A DNA stretch of 64,000 nucleotides from Streptomyces fulvorobeus (lineage in GTDB: Bacteria; Actinomycetota; Actinomycetes; Streptomycetales; Streptomycetaceae). Shown here one piece after another: positions 32,735 through 41,884 of the stretch. Location of the stretch: the NCBI RefSeq assembly GCF_013167895.1, contig NZ_BLWC01000001.1:4960001-5024000 (forward strand), given 5' to 3'. The position numbers were made by a program, and so were the translations under genes. The notes under the pieces are model-generated. The model searched no databases and was not told the DNA's origin. It saw only the letters and a list, made by a program, of their open reading frames with translations. Numbering within the stretch: the stretch's first letter is position 1; every line of letters begins with the position of its first letter.

Positions 32735-34482
32735 GGACCCCGCACACCGAGGAGCGCGGCGCCCTGCGCGCCCTGCTGCCCGCGCTCGGCGCGCACCGGC
32801 TGATGGTGGCGCGCACCTGCGCCGCCGCACTCACCGACCAGGCCGCGCTCGTCGCCCTGGTGACGCTGGCCGCCCACACGGTCGGCGCCGCCGTCATCGA
32901 GGGCCACCCGCCGTCCGGCGCCACCACGGCGGCGCTGATCGCGCTCGTCCTGGTCAAGTCGCTCGCCACCTGGCGGGAGATGGACCTGAGCCACGATCTC
33001 GCCTACCGGGTGCTGGCCGTGCTGCGGGTACGGATCTTCGACGGGCTCGCCCGCAGCGCGCCGGCCCGGATCGGCGGCCGCCGCAGCGGGGACCTGGCCG
33101 CGACGGCGATGGGGGACGTCGAGGCCCTGGAGTTCTTCTACGCCCACGCGATCGCCCAGCTCATGGCGTCGGCGACGGTGTTCGGGGCGGGCACCGCCAC
33201 CCTGGCGGCCGTCGAGCCGCGGATGCTGATCGTGGTGCTCCCGGTCGCGATCCTCCTCGTCCTTGCCCCGCTGCTGGAGGGGCGGGGGCGCACGCGCCGG
33301 GGCGCCCGGACGCGTGCGGCGGCTGCCGAACTGTCGGCGGAGGCCGTACAGACCGTGGACGGCCTGCGCGAACTGCTCGGCTTCGGCGCCCTGCGCGCCA
33401 GGCGTACGCGGCTGGCCGACTCAGGCCGCCAACTGGCCGACGCGCAGCGCGCCGAGCAGTCCTGGGAGGCCGCCGCGGCGGCGGTCCGGGACGCGCTGGT
33501 GGTCGTGGCGGTTACGGGAGTCGTGGCCTTCGCGGCACAGGCCGTCGCGGCGGGACGGCTCGACGGGGCCTGGGCCCCGGCCGCGATGGCCCTGGCACTC
33601 GGCACCCTCGCGCCCGCCGCCGACGCGGCGGCCTCGCTGGGCCAGGCCGGCGGGCTGCGGCCGGCCGCGGCCCGGGTCGGGGCTGCCGTCACCGCTCCCG
33701 CGGGCGCCGCGGAGCCCGTGTCGCCGAGGCCCGTTCCCGGCGGCCCCCTGGGCGTGCGGCTGCGCGGTGTCCGCTTCGACTACGGCGGGCGGAGCGTCCT
33801 GGACGGCGTCGACCTGACCGTGAGGCCGGGGGAGACGCTGGCCCTGGTGGGGGTCTCGGGGGCGGGTAAGTCCACCTGCGCCCATCTGCTCGCCCGCTTC
33901 TGGGACCCGGTCGCCGGCTCCGTCGAACTGCTCCCCGCGGACGGCTCCGCGCCGGTGGACCTGCGGGACCTGGCGGAGGCGGAGCTGCGCGGAGCGGTCG
34001 CCGTGGTCGGCCAGGAGACGCCCCTCTTCCACGGCTCGCTCGCGGACAACCTCCGCCTCGGCGCGCCCGGCGCGAGTGACGCGGAGGTGGCCGAGGTGGT
34101 ACGCCGCTGCGGCATCGACCGCTTCGCGGAGAGCGTGGACCTGCACATAGCGGAACGCGGCACGACACTCTCCGGCGGCCAGCGCGCCCGTATCTCGCTC
34201 GCCCGCGCGCTGCTGGCCGGGCCCAGGGTCCTCGTCCTCGACGAGACCACCGCCCATCTCGACACGGCCGGGGACGCCGGACTCGCCGCCGCGCTGGCGG
34301 CGGCGAGTCCGACCCGTACGACGGTCTGGATCGCCCACCGCCCGGCCACGATCCGCCGCGCCGACCGCATCGCGGTCCTGGACGCGGGGCGCATCGTGCA
34401 GGAGGGCACCTGGGAGCAACTCTCTTCCCAGGGAGGCCCGTTCGCGCAGGCCGTGGTCCCGGAGCGGGCCGCGGCCGTCTGA
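32731..34482 (+). CDS. ABC exporter half-transporter 2 (membrane domain plus ATPase)
   Basis: 583 residues with the same layout: membrane domain to about 310, Walker A GVSGAGKST (about 370), signature LSGGQRARIS (about 478) and Walker B VLVLDETTAHLD. Walker B and signature are intact here too, so both ATP sites of the predicted heterodimer may be active. The ATG overlaps the upstream stop. It is the last gene of the RiPP operon. Confidence 0.9.
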   Translation: MRTPHTEERGALRALLPALGAHRLMVARTCAAALTDQAALVALVTLAAHTVGAAVIEGHPPSGATTAALIALVLVKSLATWREMDLSHDLAYRVLAVLRVRIFDGLARSAPARIGGRRSGDLAATAMGDVEALEFFYAHAIAQLMASATVFGAGTATLAAVEPRMLIVVLPVAILLVLAPLLEGRGRTRRGARTRAAAAELSAEAVQTVDGLRELLGFGALRARRTRLADSGRQLADAQRAEQSWEAAAAAVRDALVVVAVTGVVAFAAQAVAAGRLDGAWAPAAMALALGTLAPAADAAASLGQAGGLRPAAARVGAAVTAPAGAAEPVSPRPVPGGPLGVRLRGVRFDYGGRSVLDGVDLTVRPGETLALVGVSGAGKSTCAHLLARFWDPVAGSVELLPADGSAPVDLRDLAEAELRGAVAVVGQETPLFHGSLADNLRLGAPGASDAEVAEVVRRCGIDRFAESVDLHIAERGTTLSGGQRARISLARALLAGPRVLVLDETTAHLDTAGDAGLAAALAAASPTRTTVWIAHRPATIRRADRIAVLDAGRIVQEGTWEQLSSQGGPFAQAVVPERAAAV

Positions 34483-34490
34483 ACGGCGAC

Positions 34491-34520
34491 GGGCCCGGCG
34501 CGGGGGAGCGCGCCGGGCCC
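34491..34520. terminator. Terminator between the exporter and rpmF
   Basis: GGGCCCGGCGCG (34491-34502) pairs with CGCGCCGGGCCC (34509-34520). It is placed between convergent genes. Confidence 0.8.
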
Positions 34521-34548
34521 GACGGGTGGTTCTCCCGTGCTGCCGCGG

Positions 34549-34719
34549 TCAGTCCTGCGGGCGCAGCAGCCCGCGCTCGTACGCCCTGGCCAGCCGCTGC
34601 GGTACCCGGTAGACCGAGCCGTCGACGGTGACCGGCACCAGCTGCGGGGTGGTGGCCTTCCACTGGGCCCTGCGGTGGCGGGTGTTGCTGCGGGACATCT
34701 TCCGCTTCGGGACAGCCAT
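34549..34719 (-). CDS. rpmF: Ribosomal protein L32, zinc-independent paralogue
   Basis: 56 residues: MAVPKRKMSRSNTRHRRAQW is the L32 signature, and the end GLLRPQD is typical. No Cys is present, whereas zinc-binding L32 has four. This is the C-minus form expected in zinc starvation. GGAG precedes the ATG, and a Zur-like box lies 45 bases upstream. It closes the zinc island on its right side. Confidence 0.93.
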   Translation of the reverse strand: MAVPKRKMSRSNTRHRRAQWKATTPQLVPVTVDGSVYRVPQRLARAYERGLLRPQD

Positions 34720-34764
34720 GACGTCTCCTCCGTGACTCGTGGACGAACGGCTCCGAACGCTACC

Positions 34765-34785
34765 TGGAAATGGATGTCATTACCA
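34765..34785 (-). promoter_or_regulatory. Zur-like box upstream of rpmF
   Basis: TGGAAATG-GATGT-CATTACCA: the 8-base arms match in 7 of 8 positions, with the AATG-N5-CATT core at 34769-34781. It is the best palindrome of the four boxes. Confidence 0.8.
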
Positions 34786-34863
34786 AGTGGGGCGACGGCG
34801 CGACGGACACCGGGACGACCACCGACCCGGGCCTTCGCGCCCGGACCGCTGACCAGGCCGTGC

Positions 34864-35796
34864 TCACTGCACGACGCGGAGGACGAGCTTGCCGGTCGTG
34901 CGTCCCCTCTCGCCCAGCTCATGGGCCCTGGCCGCGTCCGCCAGGGGGAACACCGCCGCGATGTGGGGGCGGAGCCGTCCCGCGTCGACGAGGTCCGCGA
35001 TCTCCTTCAGCCCGGCGTGGTCCGGCTCCACGATGGTGAACCCCGCCCGCAGCCCCGACCCGGCGGCCACGGCGGCGAGTCCGGCCTCAGCGGGCGAGGC
35101 GAGGGAGACGAGCATGCCGCCCAGGCGCAGGGTGCGCAGGGATCGGGGGCCGTACTCCCCGCCCACCGTGTCGATCACCACGTCGATGTCCGGGGCCGCC
35201 GGGACGAAGTCGGCCGTCGTGTAGTCGATGACCTCGTCCGCGCCCAGCGACCGTACGAAGTCGTGCTTGGCCGCGCGGGTGGTGCCGATGACGTGGGCGC
35301 CCAGGGACTTGGCGATCTGGACGGCGAGGTGGCCCACCCCGCCGGCCGCCGCGTGGACGAGCACCCGCTGACCGGGGCGTACGGCGGCGGTGTCCACGAG
35401 GGACTGGAGGGCGGTGAGGGCGGCCACCGGGAGGGCCGCGGCCTCCACGTGGGAGAGGGTGCGGGGCTTGCGGGCGAGGTGCCGGGCCGGTGAGGTGAGG
35501 TACTCGGCGTACGCGCCGGCGGGCAGCGGGAGGCGCGGCATCCCGTAGACCTCGTCGCCCGGCCGGTACATGGTCACACCCAGGCCGACCGCCTCGACCG
35601 TCCCCGAGACGTCCCAGCCCAGCCTGACGGGCGCGCCCGCCAGCCCGCCCGTGGAACGGTGCCACCAGTCGGTCGGATTGACGCCGGCCGCGTGGACCCG
35701 GACGAGGACCTCCGAGGGGCCGGGTTCCGGGCGGTCCACCTCGACGACCTTCAGTACCCCGGGTCCGCCGAGGGTGTCCTGGCCGATGGCGCGCAT
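34864..35796 (-). CDS. NADP-dependent quinone-reductase-like oxidoreductase (MDR family)
   Basis: 310 residues of the medium-chain dehydrogenase/reductase family without the catalytic zinc ligands. The GroES-like N-terminus (VLVRVHAAGVNPTDWWHRST) is followed by a Rossmann fold with VLVHAAAGGVGHLAVQIAKS (about 145-164). Such enzymes reduce quinones or enones with NADPH. It is divergent from a GlxA-type regulator, which may control it. Confidence 0.88.
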   Translation of the reverse strand: MRAIGQDTLGGPGVLKVVEVDRPEPGPSEVLVRVHAAGVNPTDWWHRSTGGLAGAPVRLGWDVSGTVEAVGLGVTMYRPGDEVYGMPRLPLPAGAYAEYLTSPARHLARKPRTLSHVEAAALPVAALTALQSLVDTAAVRPGQRVLVHAAAGGVGHLAVQIAKSLGAHVIGTTRAAKHDFVRSLGADEVIDYTTADFVPAAPDIDVVIDTVGGEYGPRSLRTLRLGGMLVSLASPAEAGLAAVAAGSGLRAGFTIVEPDHAGLKEIADLVDAGRLRPHIAAVFPLADAARAHELGERGRTTGKLVLRVVQ

Positions 35797-35909
35797 GTGC
35801 TGCTCCTCTGTGCGGGTGAAGGGGTGGGGGGTGGCTGCGGGTTCAACCCTGCGGCAGTCAACCGGCCGCTTCGAGTGGCCGGATGGCCAGGATGTGGAAG
35901 GATCTGGCC

Positions 35910-36947
35910 ATGCATCGCGTCGTCGTACTGGCCCTTGAGGGCGTCTATCCGTTCGAGCTGAGCATCCCGGTCCGGATCTTCGGGACCGCGGCCGATACGG
36001 CGGGGCGGCCGCTGTACGAGGTCCTCACCTGCGGTCTGGACGGCGGGCCGGTCCGTTCCAGCGCCGACTTCACCGTGGGTGTCGAGCACGGGGCCGAGGT
36101 GATCGCGACGGCGGACACCCTGGTGATCCCGCCGTTCGCCTGCGGACCCGGGCAGGAACGCGACTGGCTGCCCGCCCCGCTGGCCGACGCGCTCCGCCGG
36201 CTCCGCCCCGGTGCGCGGACCGTGTCGATCTGCACCGCCTCGTACGTACTGGCCGCCGCGGGGCTGCTCGACGGCCGCCGGGCGACCACCCACTGGAACG
36301 AGGCGGAGCGGTTCCAGCGGAAGTTCCCCCTGGTCCGGGTCGACCCCGACGTGCTGTTCGTCGACGACGGCGACGTACTCACCGCGGCCGGGGTCGCCGC
36401 CGGGGTGGACCTGTGCATGCACCTGGTGCGCCGGGACCACGGCAGCGAGATCGCCAACCGGGTGGCGCGGCTGTGTGTCGTACCCCCCTGGCGGGACGGC
36501 GGGCAGGCCCAGTTCATCGAGCGGCCGGTGCCCGCTCTCGCGGCGGCCACCACGTCGGCGGCCCGCGCGTGGGCGCTGGGGGAGCTCCACCGCCCTCTCC
36601 AGCTGGCGGAGCTGGCGGGCCACGCGCGCATGAGCGTACGGACGTTCTCGCGCCGCTTCCGCGACGAGGTGGGGATGACGCCGGGGCAGTGGCTTGCCCA
36701 GCAGAGGGTCGAGCGGGCGCGGCGGCTCCTGGAGACGACCGATCTGCCGGTGGACCGGGTCGCCGAGGAGGCGGGCTTCGGGACCGCCGCCTCCCTGAGG
36801 CAGCATCTGGTGGCGGGCGTCGGGGTGCCGCCATCGGTCTACCGCCAGACGTTCCGCGGGGCGCGGCTCGCGGAGCTCCAACAGCCCTCCCGTGCCGGGC
36901 GGGCCGTCGTCCCGGCGTACGTCGCGCCCCCGGACGGCGGACGGTGA
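35910..36947 (+). CDS. GlxA-type AraC regulator (DJ-1/PfpI plus HTH)
   Basis: 345 residues. Residues about 1-180 are a DJ-1/PfpI-like domain (VVVLALEGVYPFELSIP; TVSICTASYVLAAAGLLDGR with Cys in the elbow position). Residues about 225-330 are two AraC helix-turn-helix motifs (QLAELAGHARMSVRTFSRRF and RVAEEAGFGTAASLRQHL). ATG 35910 is chosen after GGAAGG; an earlier in-frame ATG at 35883 is less likely. It is divergent from the oxidoreductase gene. Confidence 0.9.
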   Translation: MHRVVVLALEGVYPFELSIPVRIFGTAADTAGRPLYEVLTCGLDGGPVRSSADFTVGVEHGAEVIATADTLVIPPFACGPGQERDWLPAPLADALRRLRPGARTVSICTASYVLAAAGLLDGRRATTHWNEAERFQRKFPLVRVDPDVLFVDDGDVLTAAGVAAGVDLCMHLVRRDHGSEIANRVARLCVVPPWRDGGQAQFIERPVPALAAATTSAARAWALGELHRPLQLAELAGHARMSVRTFSRRFRDEVGMTPGQWLAQQRVERARRLLETTDLPVDRVAEEAGFGTAASLRQHLVAGVGVPPSVYRQTFRGARLAELQQPSRAGRAVVPAYVAPPDGGR

Positions 36948-37048
36948 AGCAGCTGAGCCGTCCAGCGGATACGGGACGCGAGGGAGCGGGCCGGCCGCGC
37001 TTGGTGGCTATTCGATAACGGGACCCCCGCCGGCGCGGCGAATCATGA

Positions 37049-37067
37049 TTAGCTTAGGCTTGCCTAA
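37049..37067 (+). promoter_or_regulatory. Iron box (DmdR1/IdeR-type)
   Basis: TTAGCTTAGGCTTGCCTAA matches the actinobacterial iron-box consensus TTAGGTTAGGCTCACCTAA in 16 of 19 bases. It lies about 30 bases upstream of the siderophore-binding protein gene, so the operon should be expressed when iron is low. Confidence 0.85.
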
Positions 37068-37099
37068 CCATCACCGATCGCCAATCATGAGGAACACCA

Positions 37100-38148
37100 A
37101 TGCTCGGGTCCACCCGCGTGCGTCGTCACACCATCGCAGCCTCGGCCACCGCCGCCGCTCTCGCACTCGTCCTGGGCGGCTGCTCGTCCGGCAGTGACGG
37201 CGAGAAGAAGACGGCGGACTCCTCGGCGAAGGGTGAAGGTGCCTTCCCCGTCTCGGTCAAGAGCGCCCTGGGCACCGCGAAGATCGACGCGAAGCCCGAA
37301 CGGGTCGTCACCCTCGGCCAGGGTTCCGCCGAGACGGCGATCGCGCTCGGCACCACCCCGTGGGCATCGAGAGCTACGAGTGGGGCAGCGACAAGAGCGG
37401 CTACCTGCCGTGGATCAACGAGGCCGTGAAGAAGTCGGGCGGGGAGCTGCCCAAGCAGTTCACCGGCGGTGAGGACATCGACTTCGAGGCCATCACCGAG
37501 CTCGAACCGGACGTCATCCTCGCCCCGTGGTCGGGTGTCACGCAGGAGCAGTACGACATCCTCAAGGACATCGCCCCGACCGTGGCCTACCCGGACCAGG
37601 CGTGGAGCACGGACTGGGACCAGCAGATCGACATCATCGGCAAGGCCCTCGGCCAGGCCGACGACGCCAAGGGCCTGAAGGCGAAGATCGAGAAGCAGCT
37701 CGCGGACGCCGCGGCCACCCGGCCGAACTACAAGGACCTGAAGTTCTCGTACATCTACAACACCGGCCCCGGCACCCTCGGCGTCTTCAAGCCCGAGGAG
37801 CAGCGCGTCAAGATGGTCTCCTCCCTCGGACTGACCGTCGACCCGGTGGTGGACACCTTCAAGGAGACCGAGGGCACCGACTCGGCGCTCATCGGCCTGG
37901 AGAACGCCGAGAAGCTGAAGGACAGCGACCTCGTCTTCACGTTCTACACGGATGAGAAGAGCCGCAAGGAGATCGAGGCGCAGCCGCTGTACGCCGCGAT
38001 CCCGGCCGTCAAGAAGGGCGCGGTCGTCGCCAGCAACGACAACCCCTTCGTCACCGCCTCCTCGATCATCAACCCGCTCACCGTCCCGTGGGTGATCGAC
38101 CGTTACCTCCCGATCATCGACAAGGCCGTCGCCGCCGCGCAGAAGTAG
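37100..38148 (+). pseudogene. Siderophore-binding lipoprotein, frameshifted
   Basis: The two parts together form a full iron-siderophore-binding protein of about 349 residues. Lipobox LGGC (Cys about 32) and the start of the mature protein (KPERVVTLGQGSAETAIALG) are in one frame. The rest (VGIESYEWGSDKSGYLPWIN...) is in another from about 37360. Adding one G in the CCCCGTGGG stretch (37356-37364) restores ...GTTPVGIESYEWG, the usual family sequence. The break may be a sequencing error. It heads an iron-box-controlled operon with two permeases. Confidence 0.85.
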
Positions 38149-38183
38149 GAACCGAAGACAGGCAGGACTCCGCGGGCATCTGA

Positions 38184-39221
38184 ATGACTACCACCGCACA
38201 GGCACCGCCGAGCGGCGCGGGTACCTCGCGTACCGGCGCCGCTCGGCGTGCGCTGACCCTGATCGCCGGAGTGGCCGTCCTGGCGCTCGCCGTGTGCGCG
38301 AGTGTCATGTACGGCAGCAGGTCGACCTCGTTCGCCGACGTCGTCGACGTCCTCTCCGGCACCGCCGGCCCCAACATCACCACCATCGTCGAGAGCCGCT
38401 ATCCGCGCACCGCTCTCGGTGTGCTGGCCGGTCTCTGCCTCGCCGTCGCTGGAACCCTCATGCAGGGCGTCAGCCGCAACCCGCTCGCCGACCCCGGACT
38501 CCTCGGCATCAACGCGGGCGCCTCGGCGAGCATCGTCACCGCGACGGCCTTCCTCGGAGCCACCGGCGCCACCGCCACGATGTGGTGGGCCCTGCCAGGC
38601 GCCCTGATCGCCGGAGTGCTCGTCCACGTCATAGGCGCCTCCGGAGCGGGCACGGGACTGGTACGCCTGGTCCTGGCCGGCGCCGTACTCTCCGCCGTGC
38701 TGATGGCGTACATCCAGGCCGTCACCCTGGGCCGGCCCAAGGTCTTCGACAGCTACCGCTACTGGGTCGTCGGCGCGCTCGGCGGACGGGACTTCGACGT
38801 CTTCACGGCGGTCCTGCCCTTCGCGGCCGTGGGCTTCGTCATCGCCCTGGTCCTGGGCCCCAGCCTCAACACCCTGGCTCTCGGCGACGCCACGGCGGTC
38901 TCGCTCGGCGCCCGCCCGGCGCGGGTGCGGGCCGGCGGGCTCCTCGCGGCAACCCTGCTGAGCGCCGCGGCGACGGCGGCGGTCGGCCCGATCGCCTTCG
39001 TCGGCCTGGCCGTTCCCCATGTCGTACGCGCCCTGGTCGGCGTGGACTTCCGGCTCCAGATCGTGTTCTCGGCCATCGCGGGGCCCGCTCTGCTGCTCGC
39101 CGCGGACGTCGTGGGCCGGATCGTCCTGCGCCCGCAGGAACTCATGGTCGGCGTCGTGACCGCGTTCATCGGAGCGCCCGCGCTGCTCCTTGCCGTACGC
39201 AGGATGAGGGGAACCACATGA
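38184..39221 (+). CDS. Siderophore ABC permease 1 (FecCD)
   Basis: 345 residues with about ten membrane segments and the FecCD marks YPRTALGVLAGLCLAVAG and VSRNPLADPGLLGINAGA. It follows the binding-protein gene by 35 bases. No ATPase gene is in this operon, so it must use one encoded elsewhere. Confidence 0.92.
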   Translation: MTTTAQAPPSGAGTSRTGAARRALTLIAGVAVLALAVCASVMYGSRSTSFADVVDVLSGTAGPNITTIVESRYPRTALGVLAGLCLAVAGTLMQGVSRNPLADPGLLGINAGASASIVTATAFLGATGATATMWWALPGALIAGVLVHVIGASGAGTGLVRLVLAGAVLSAVLMAYIQAVTLGRPKVFDSYRYWVVGALGGRDFDVFTAVLPFAAVGFVIALVLGPSLNTLALGDATAVSLGARPARVRAGGLLAATLLSAAATAAVGPIAFVGLAVPHVVRALVGVDFRLQIVFSAIAGPALLLAADVVGRIVLRPQELMVGVVTAFIGAPALLLAVRRMRGTT

Positions 39222-40282
39222 CGGCGGACCGGGCGGACCTCCGTACCGCCTCCCCACGGGGCTATCTCACCCTGGGCCGCACCGTCGCTGTACCCGTCCG
39301 GCGGGTGTCCGTCGTCACGGCGGTCGTCCTCCTGCTCCTGACCGCCTGCGCCGCGGTCGCCACCCTGTCGCTCGGCAGGCTGGGTATCCCGCTCGCCGAC
39401 CTCGCCGGGGCGCTCACGGGCGGGGCGGAGGGCAAGGACGCGTTCGTACTGGAACGCCTGCGTGGCCCGCGGCTCGTCGTCGCCATCGGTACGGGAGCGG
39501 CGCTCGGTCTGTCGGGGGCGCTGTTCCAGTCCGTGACCCGCAACCCGCTCGGCAGCCCCGACGTGATCGGTCTCGGCTCCGGGGCCGGCGCGGGCGCCGC
39601 CTTCGTGGCGCTCATGCTGCCGGACACCGTTCCGGTCTCCGTGGGGGCCCTGGCCGGAGCGGTGCTCGCCATGGTGCTGGTCTACGTGTCCACCGGCACC
39701 GGCTTCCGCAACCCCGCCCGGCTGGTCGTCGCGGGAATCGGCGTCGCGGCGATCTGCACGGCGGTCACGCAGTACGTCGTCTACGCGATGGAACGGGACC
39801 GGGCGGCCGTCCTCTCGGCCTACGTCAACGGCAGCCTCTCCGCGCGGGCCTGGGACGACGCGGGCACGATCTGGCTGGTGCTGCTGGTCGCCGCCCCGCT
39901 GTGCGCGCTGATCGCCAGGCGGCTCGACATCGGCGAGATGGGTGACGACATCGCCGCGGGGCTCGGCTCGGAGCCGCAGCGGACCAAGACCCTCGCCGTG
40001 GTCCTGGCGATCGTCCTGTGCGCGGGCGCCGTCAGTGTGGCGGGCCCCATCGCCTTCATCTCGCTGACCGCCGCCCAGATAGCCAAGCGCGTCACCCGGG
40101 TGTCCGGACCCCACCTCCTGCTGTCGGCGGTGACCGGCGCCCTTCTGCTCGTACTGGCGGACCTGGCGGCCCAGCAGCTGCCGCTCTTCGGCAACCTTCC
40201 CGTGGGCATCTACACGATGGCCATCGGTGGCGCGTACCTCGGCTACCTGCTGACCCGTGAGTGGAGGAGGGGAGTTCTGTAG
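39218..40282 (+). CDS. Siderophore ABC permease 2 (FecCD)
   Basis: 354 residues, an N-terminal extension of about 30 residues then about ten membrane segments. LRGPRLVVAIGTGAALGLSG and SVTRNPLGSPDVIGLGSGA are FecCD hallmarks. The ATG overlaps the stop of permease 1 (ATGA). Confidence 0.92.
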   Translation: MTADRADLRTASPRGYLTLGRTVAVPVRRVSVVTAVVLLLLTACAAVATLSLGRLGIPLADLAGALTGGAEGKDAFVLERLRGPRLVVAIGTGAALGLSGALFQSVTRNPLGSPDVIGLGSGAGAGAAFVALMLPDTVPVSVGALAGAVLAMVLVYVSTGTGFRNPARLVVAGIGVAAICTAVTQYVVYAMERDRAAVLSAYVNGSLSARAWDDAGTIWLVLLVAAPLCALIARRLDIGEMGDDIAAGLGSEPQRTKTLAVVLAIVLCAGAVSVAGPIAFISLTAAQIAKRVTRVSGPHLLLSAVTGALLLVLADLAAQQLPLFGNLPVGIYTMAIGGAYLGYLLTREWRRGVL

Positions 40283-40346
40283 TGTCCGCACCCCCGCCGA
40301 CGGGCGCCGCTGGCCACGTACAGGTTCGTCGTCCATACTGCCCGCC

Positions 40347-40868
40347 GTGGAGCAGCGCATAGATTCCAAGACGCAACCCGAGTTCGCCGCGGGCACAGAC
40401 CCGGCGTACATCCCCGGCCTCACGGCCCCTGTCACGGCGCGGACGGAGGAAGACGTGGAGCCGGCCGACTCCCTTGCCGAGGGCGACGCCGTCCCCGAAC
40501 CGGCCGCCGACCCGGCAGCAACGGCGGCGGCAAAGGCGGTGGAACCGGAGGCCGAACCGGCGGCCGAAGCCGGACCGGACGCGGACGAAGGTCCCGTGTT
40601 CGAGGTCAGTGACCGCCGCGGTTCCATCAGGGTGGACCGCGCGGGCGTTCTCTTCCGACTTGACGACCAGGAGGCCGACTTCACCTGGGACGAGATCGGC
40701 GCGGTCGAGGTCAGGACGGCCCGCCTGGGACGCCGGTTCACCGTCACCGTCCACGTGTCCAGCCGCCGCTGGTTCAACGCCGAGGTCGAGGCCGCCTCGC
40801 GGAGCGAGCTGAAGGAGTGGCCGGCGCGGCTCGACGCGGTGCTGGACACCTACTTCGAGGAGTCCTGA
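40347..40868 (+). CDS. Conserved hypothetical protein with acidic N-terminal region
   Basis: 173 residues. Residues about 20-90 are rich in Ala, Glu and Pro (low complexity). Residues about 90-173 form a compact beta-rich unit (VFEVSDRRGSIRVDRAGVLF; FTWDEIGAVEVRTARLGRRF), perhaps PH-like. No function is known to me. GTG 40347 is chosen since the protein then has no unlikely leading sequence; the Shine-Dalgarno sequence is weak. Confidence 0.65.
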   Translation: MEQRIDSKTQPEFAAGTDPAYIPGLTAPVTARTEEDVEPADSLAEGDAVPEPAADPAATAAAKAVEPEAEPAAEAGPDADEGPVFEVSDRRGSIRVDRAGVLFRLDDQEADFTWDEIGAVEVRTARLGRRFTVTVHVSSRRWFNAEVEAASRSELKEWPARLDAVLDTYFEES

Positions 40869-40956
40869 GCCGAGGCCCGGTGCGGGGTGGGTGGGCGGCC
40901 GATCCGTCTCCCCGCCCCGCTCCTCCCGCACGCTCCGGCGCCCGGTCTCTCCCGAA

Positions 40957-41841
40957 TCAGCCCTGACTCAGGACCACCGAGCGCGTCAGGTGCCGGGGGA
41001 GGTCCGGGTCGAGCCCGGCCGCGAGCGCGCGGGCGACCGCCAGGCGCTGTACGCGCACCAGGTCGGCCAGCGGGTCGAGGCCGTCGTCGATCCAGCGGGC
41101 GCCGGTGTCGAGCACCTGCCGCGCCAGGCCCCCGGGCGCGGTACCGAACATCCAGGTGGCGGTCCCGGTGGTGGAGATGCTGATAGGACCGTGGCGGTAC
41201 TCCATGGCCGGGTAGGACTCCGTCCAGGACAGGGACGCCTCCTTCATCTTGAGCGCCGCCTCGTTGGCCAGGCCCACGGTCCAGCCCCGGCCGAGGAAGG
41301 TGAACTGGGAGCACTCCAGGAGCCCTTCGGGCAACGGCTCGGCGAGCGCCGTCTCCGCGTCCCGTACGGCCTGCTCCGTGTGGAGCCCCAGGTGGGCGCG
41401 GAGCAGGGTGAGCACCGTGGTCGCGAACCGGGTCTGGACGACCGACTGTTCGTCGGCGAAGCCGAGTACGACGGCGTCGTCGGCGGCCGTCATGACCGCA
41501 GTGTCGGGGTCCGCCGTGATCGCGACGGTACGGGTGGTGCCGCTGAGCCGGGTGAGCACTTCCAGCACCTCGGTGGTCGTGCCCGAGCGGGTGAGGGCCA
41601 CGACCCGGTCGTAACGGCGCCCGAAGGGGAACTCCGAGGCGGCGAAGGCGTGGGACTCGCCCTGCCCGGCGTCCTCGCGGAGCGATGCGTAGGACTGCGC
41701 CATGTAGAAGGAGGTGCCGCAGCCGACGACCGCGATACGTTCGCCGGAGGCGGGCAGCTCGTCCGCCAGGTCACCCGCCAGCTCCGCGGCGCGGCGCCAG
41801 CACGCGGGCTGGCTGGCGGTCTCGCTCGCTGCAAAGGACAC
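40957..41841 (-). CDS. SIS-domain sugar-phosphate isomerase/deaminase-like protein
   Basis: 294 residues with two SIS domains. The first has IAVVGCGTSFYMAQSYASLR and VVALTRSGTTTEVLEVL; the second has FTFLGRGWTVGLANEAALKMKE and the EYRHGP motif. It resembles the isomerase half of GlmS and AgaS-type proteins acting on amino-sugar phosphates. GTG 41841 has GGAG five bases upstream. It is divergent from a DeoR regulator, which probably controls it in response to a sugar phosphate. Confidence 0.87.
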   Translation of the reverse strand: MSFAASETASQPACWRRAAELAGDLADELPASGERIAVVGCGTSFYMAQSYASLREDAGQGESHAFAASEFPFGRRYDRVVALTRSGTTTEVLEVLTRLSGTTRTVAITADPDTAVMTAADDAVVLGFADEQSVVQTRFATTVLTLLRAHLGLHTEQAVRDAETALAEPLPEGLLECSQFTFLGRGWTVGLANEAALKMKEASLSWTESYPAMEYRHGPISISTTGTATWMFGTAPGGLARQVLDTGARWIDDGLDPLADLVRVQRLAVARALAAGLDPDLPRHLTRSVVLSQG

Positions 41842-41884
41842 GTCGGCTCCATCTGGTCGTGAGTGGCCTTGTTCGTGGGTGGCG

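Noticed and set aside
38149..38183. Possible missing gene between the binding protein and permease of the iron operon
   Set aside because: Only 35 bases; it is a normal intergenic gap.
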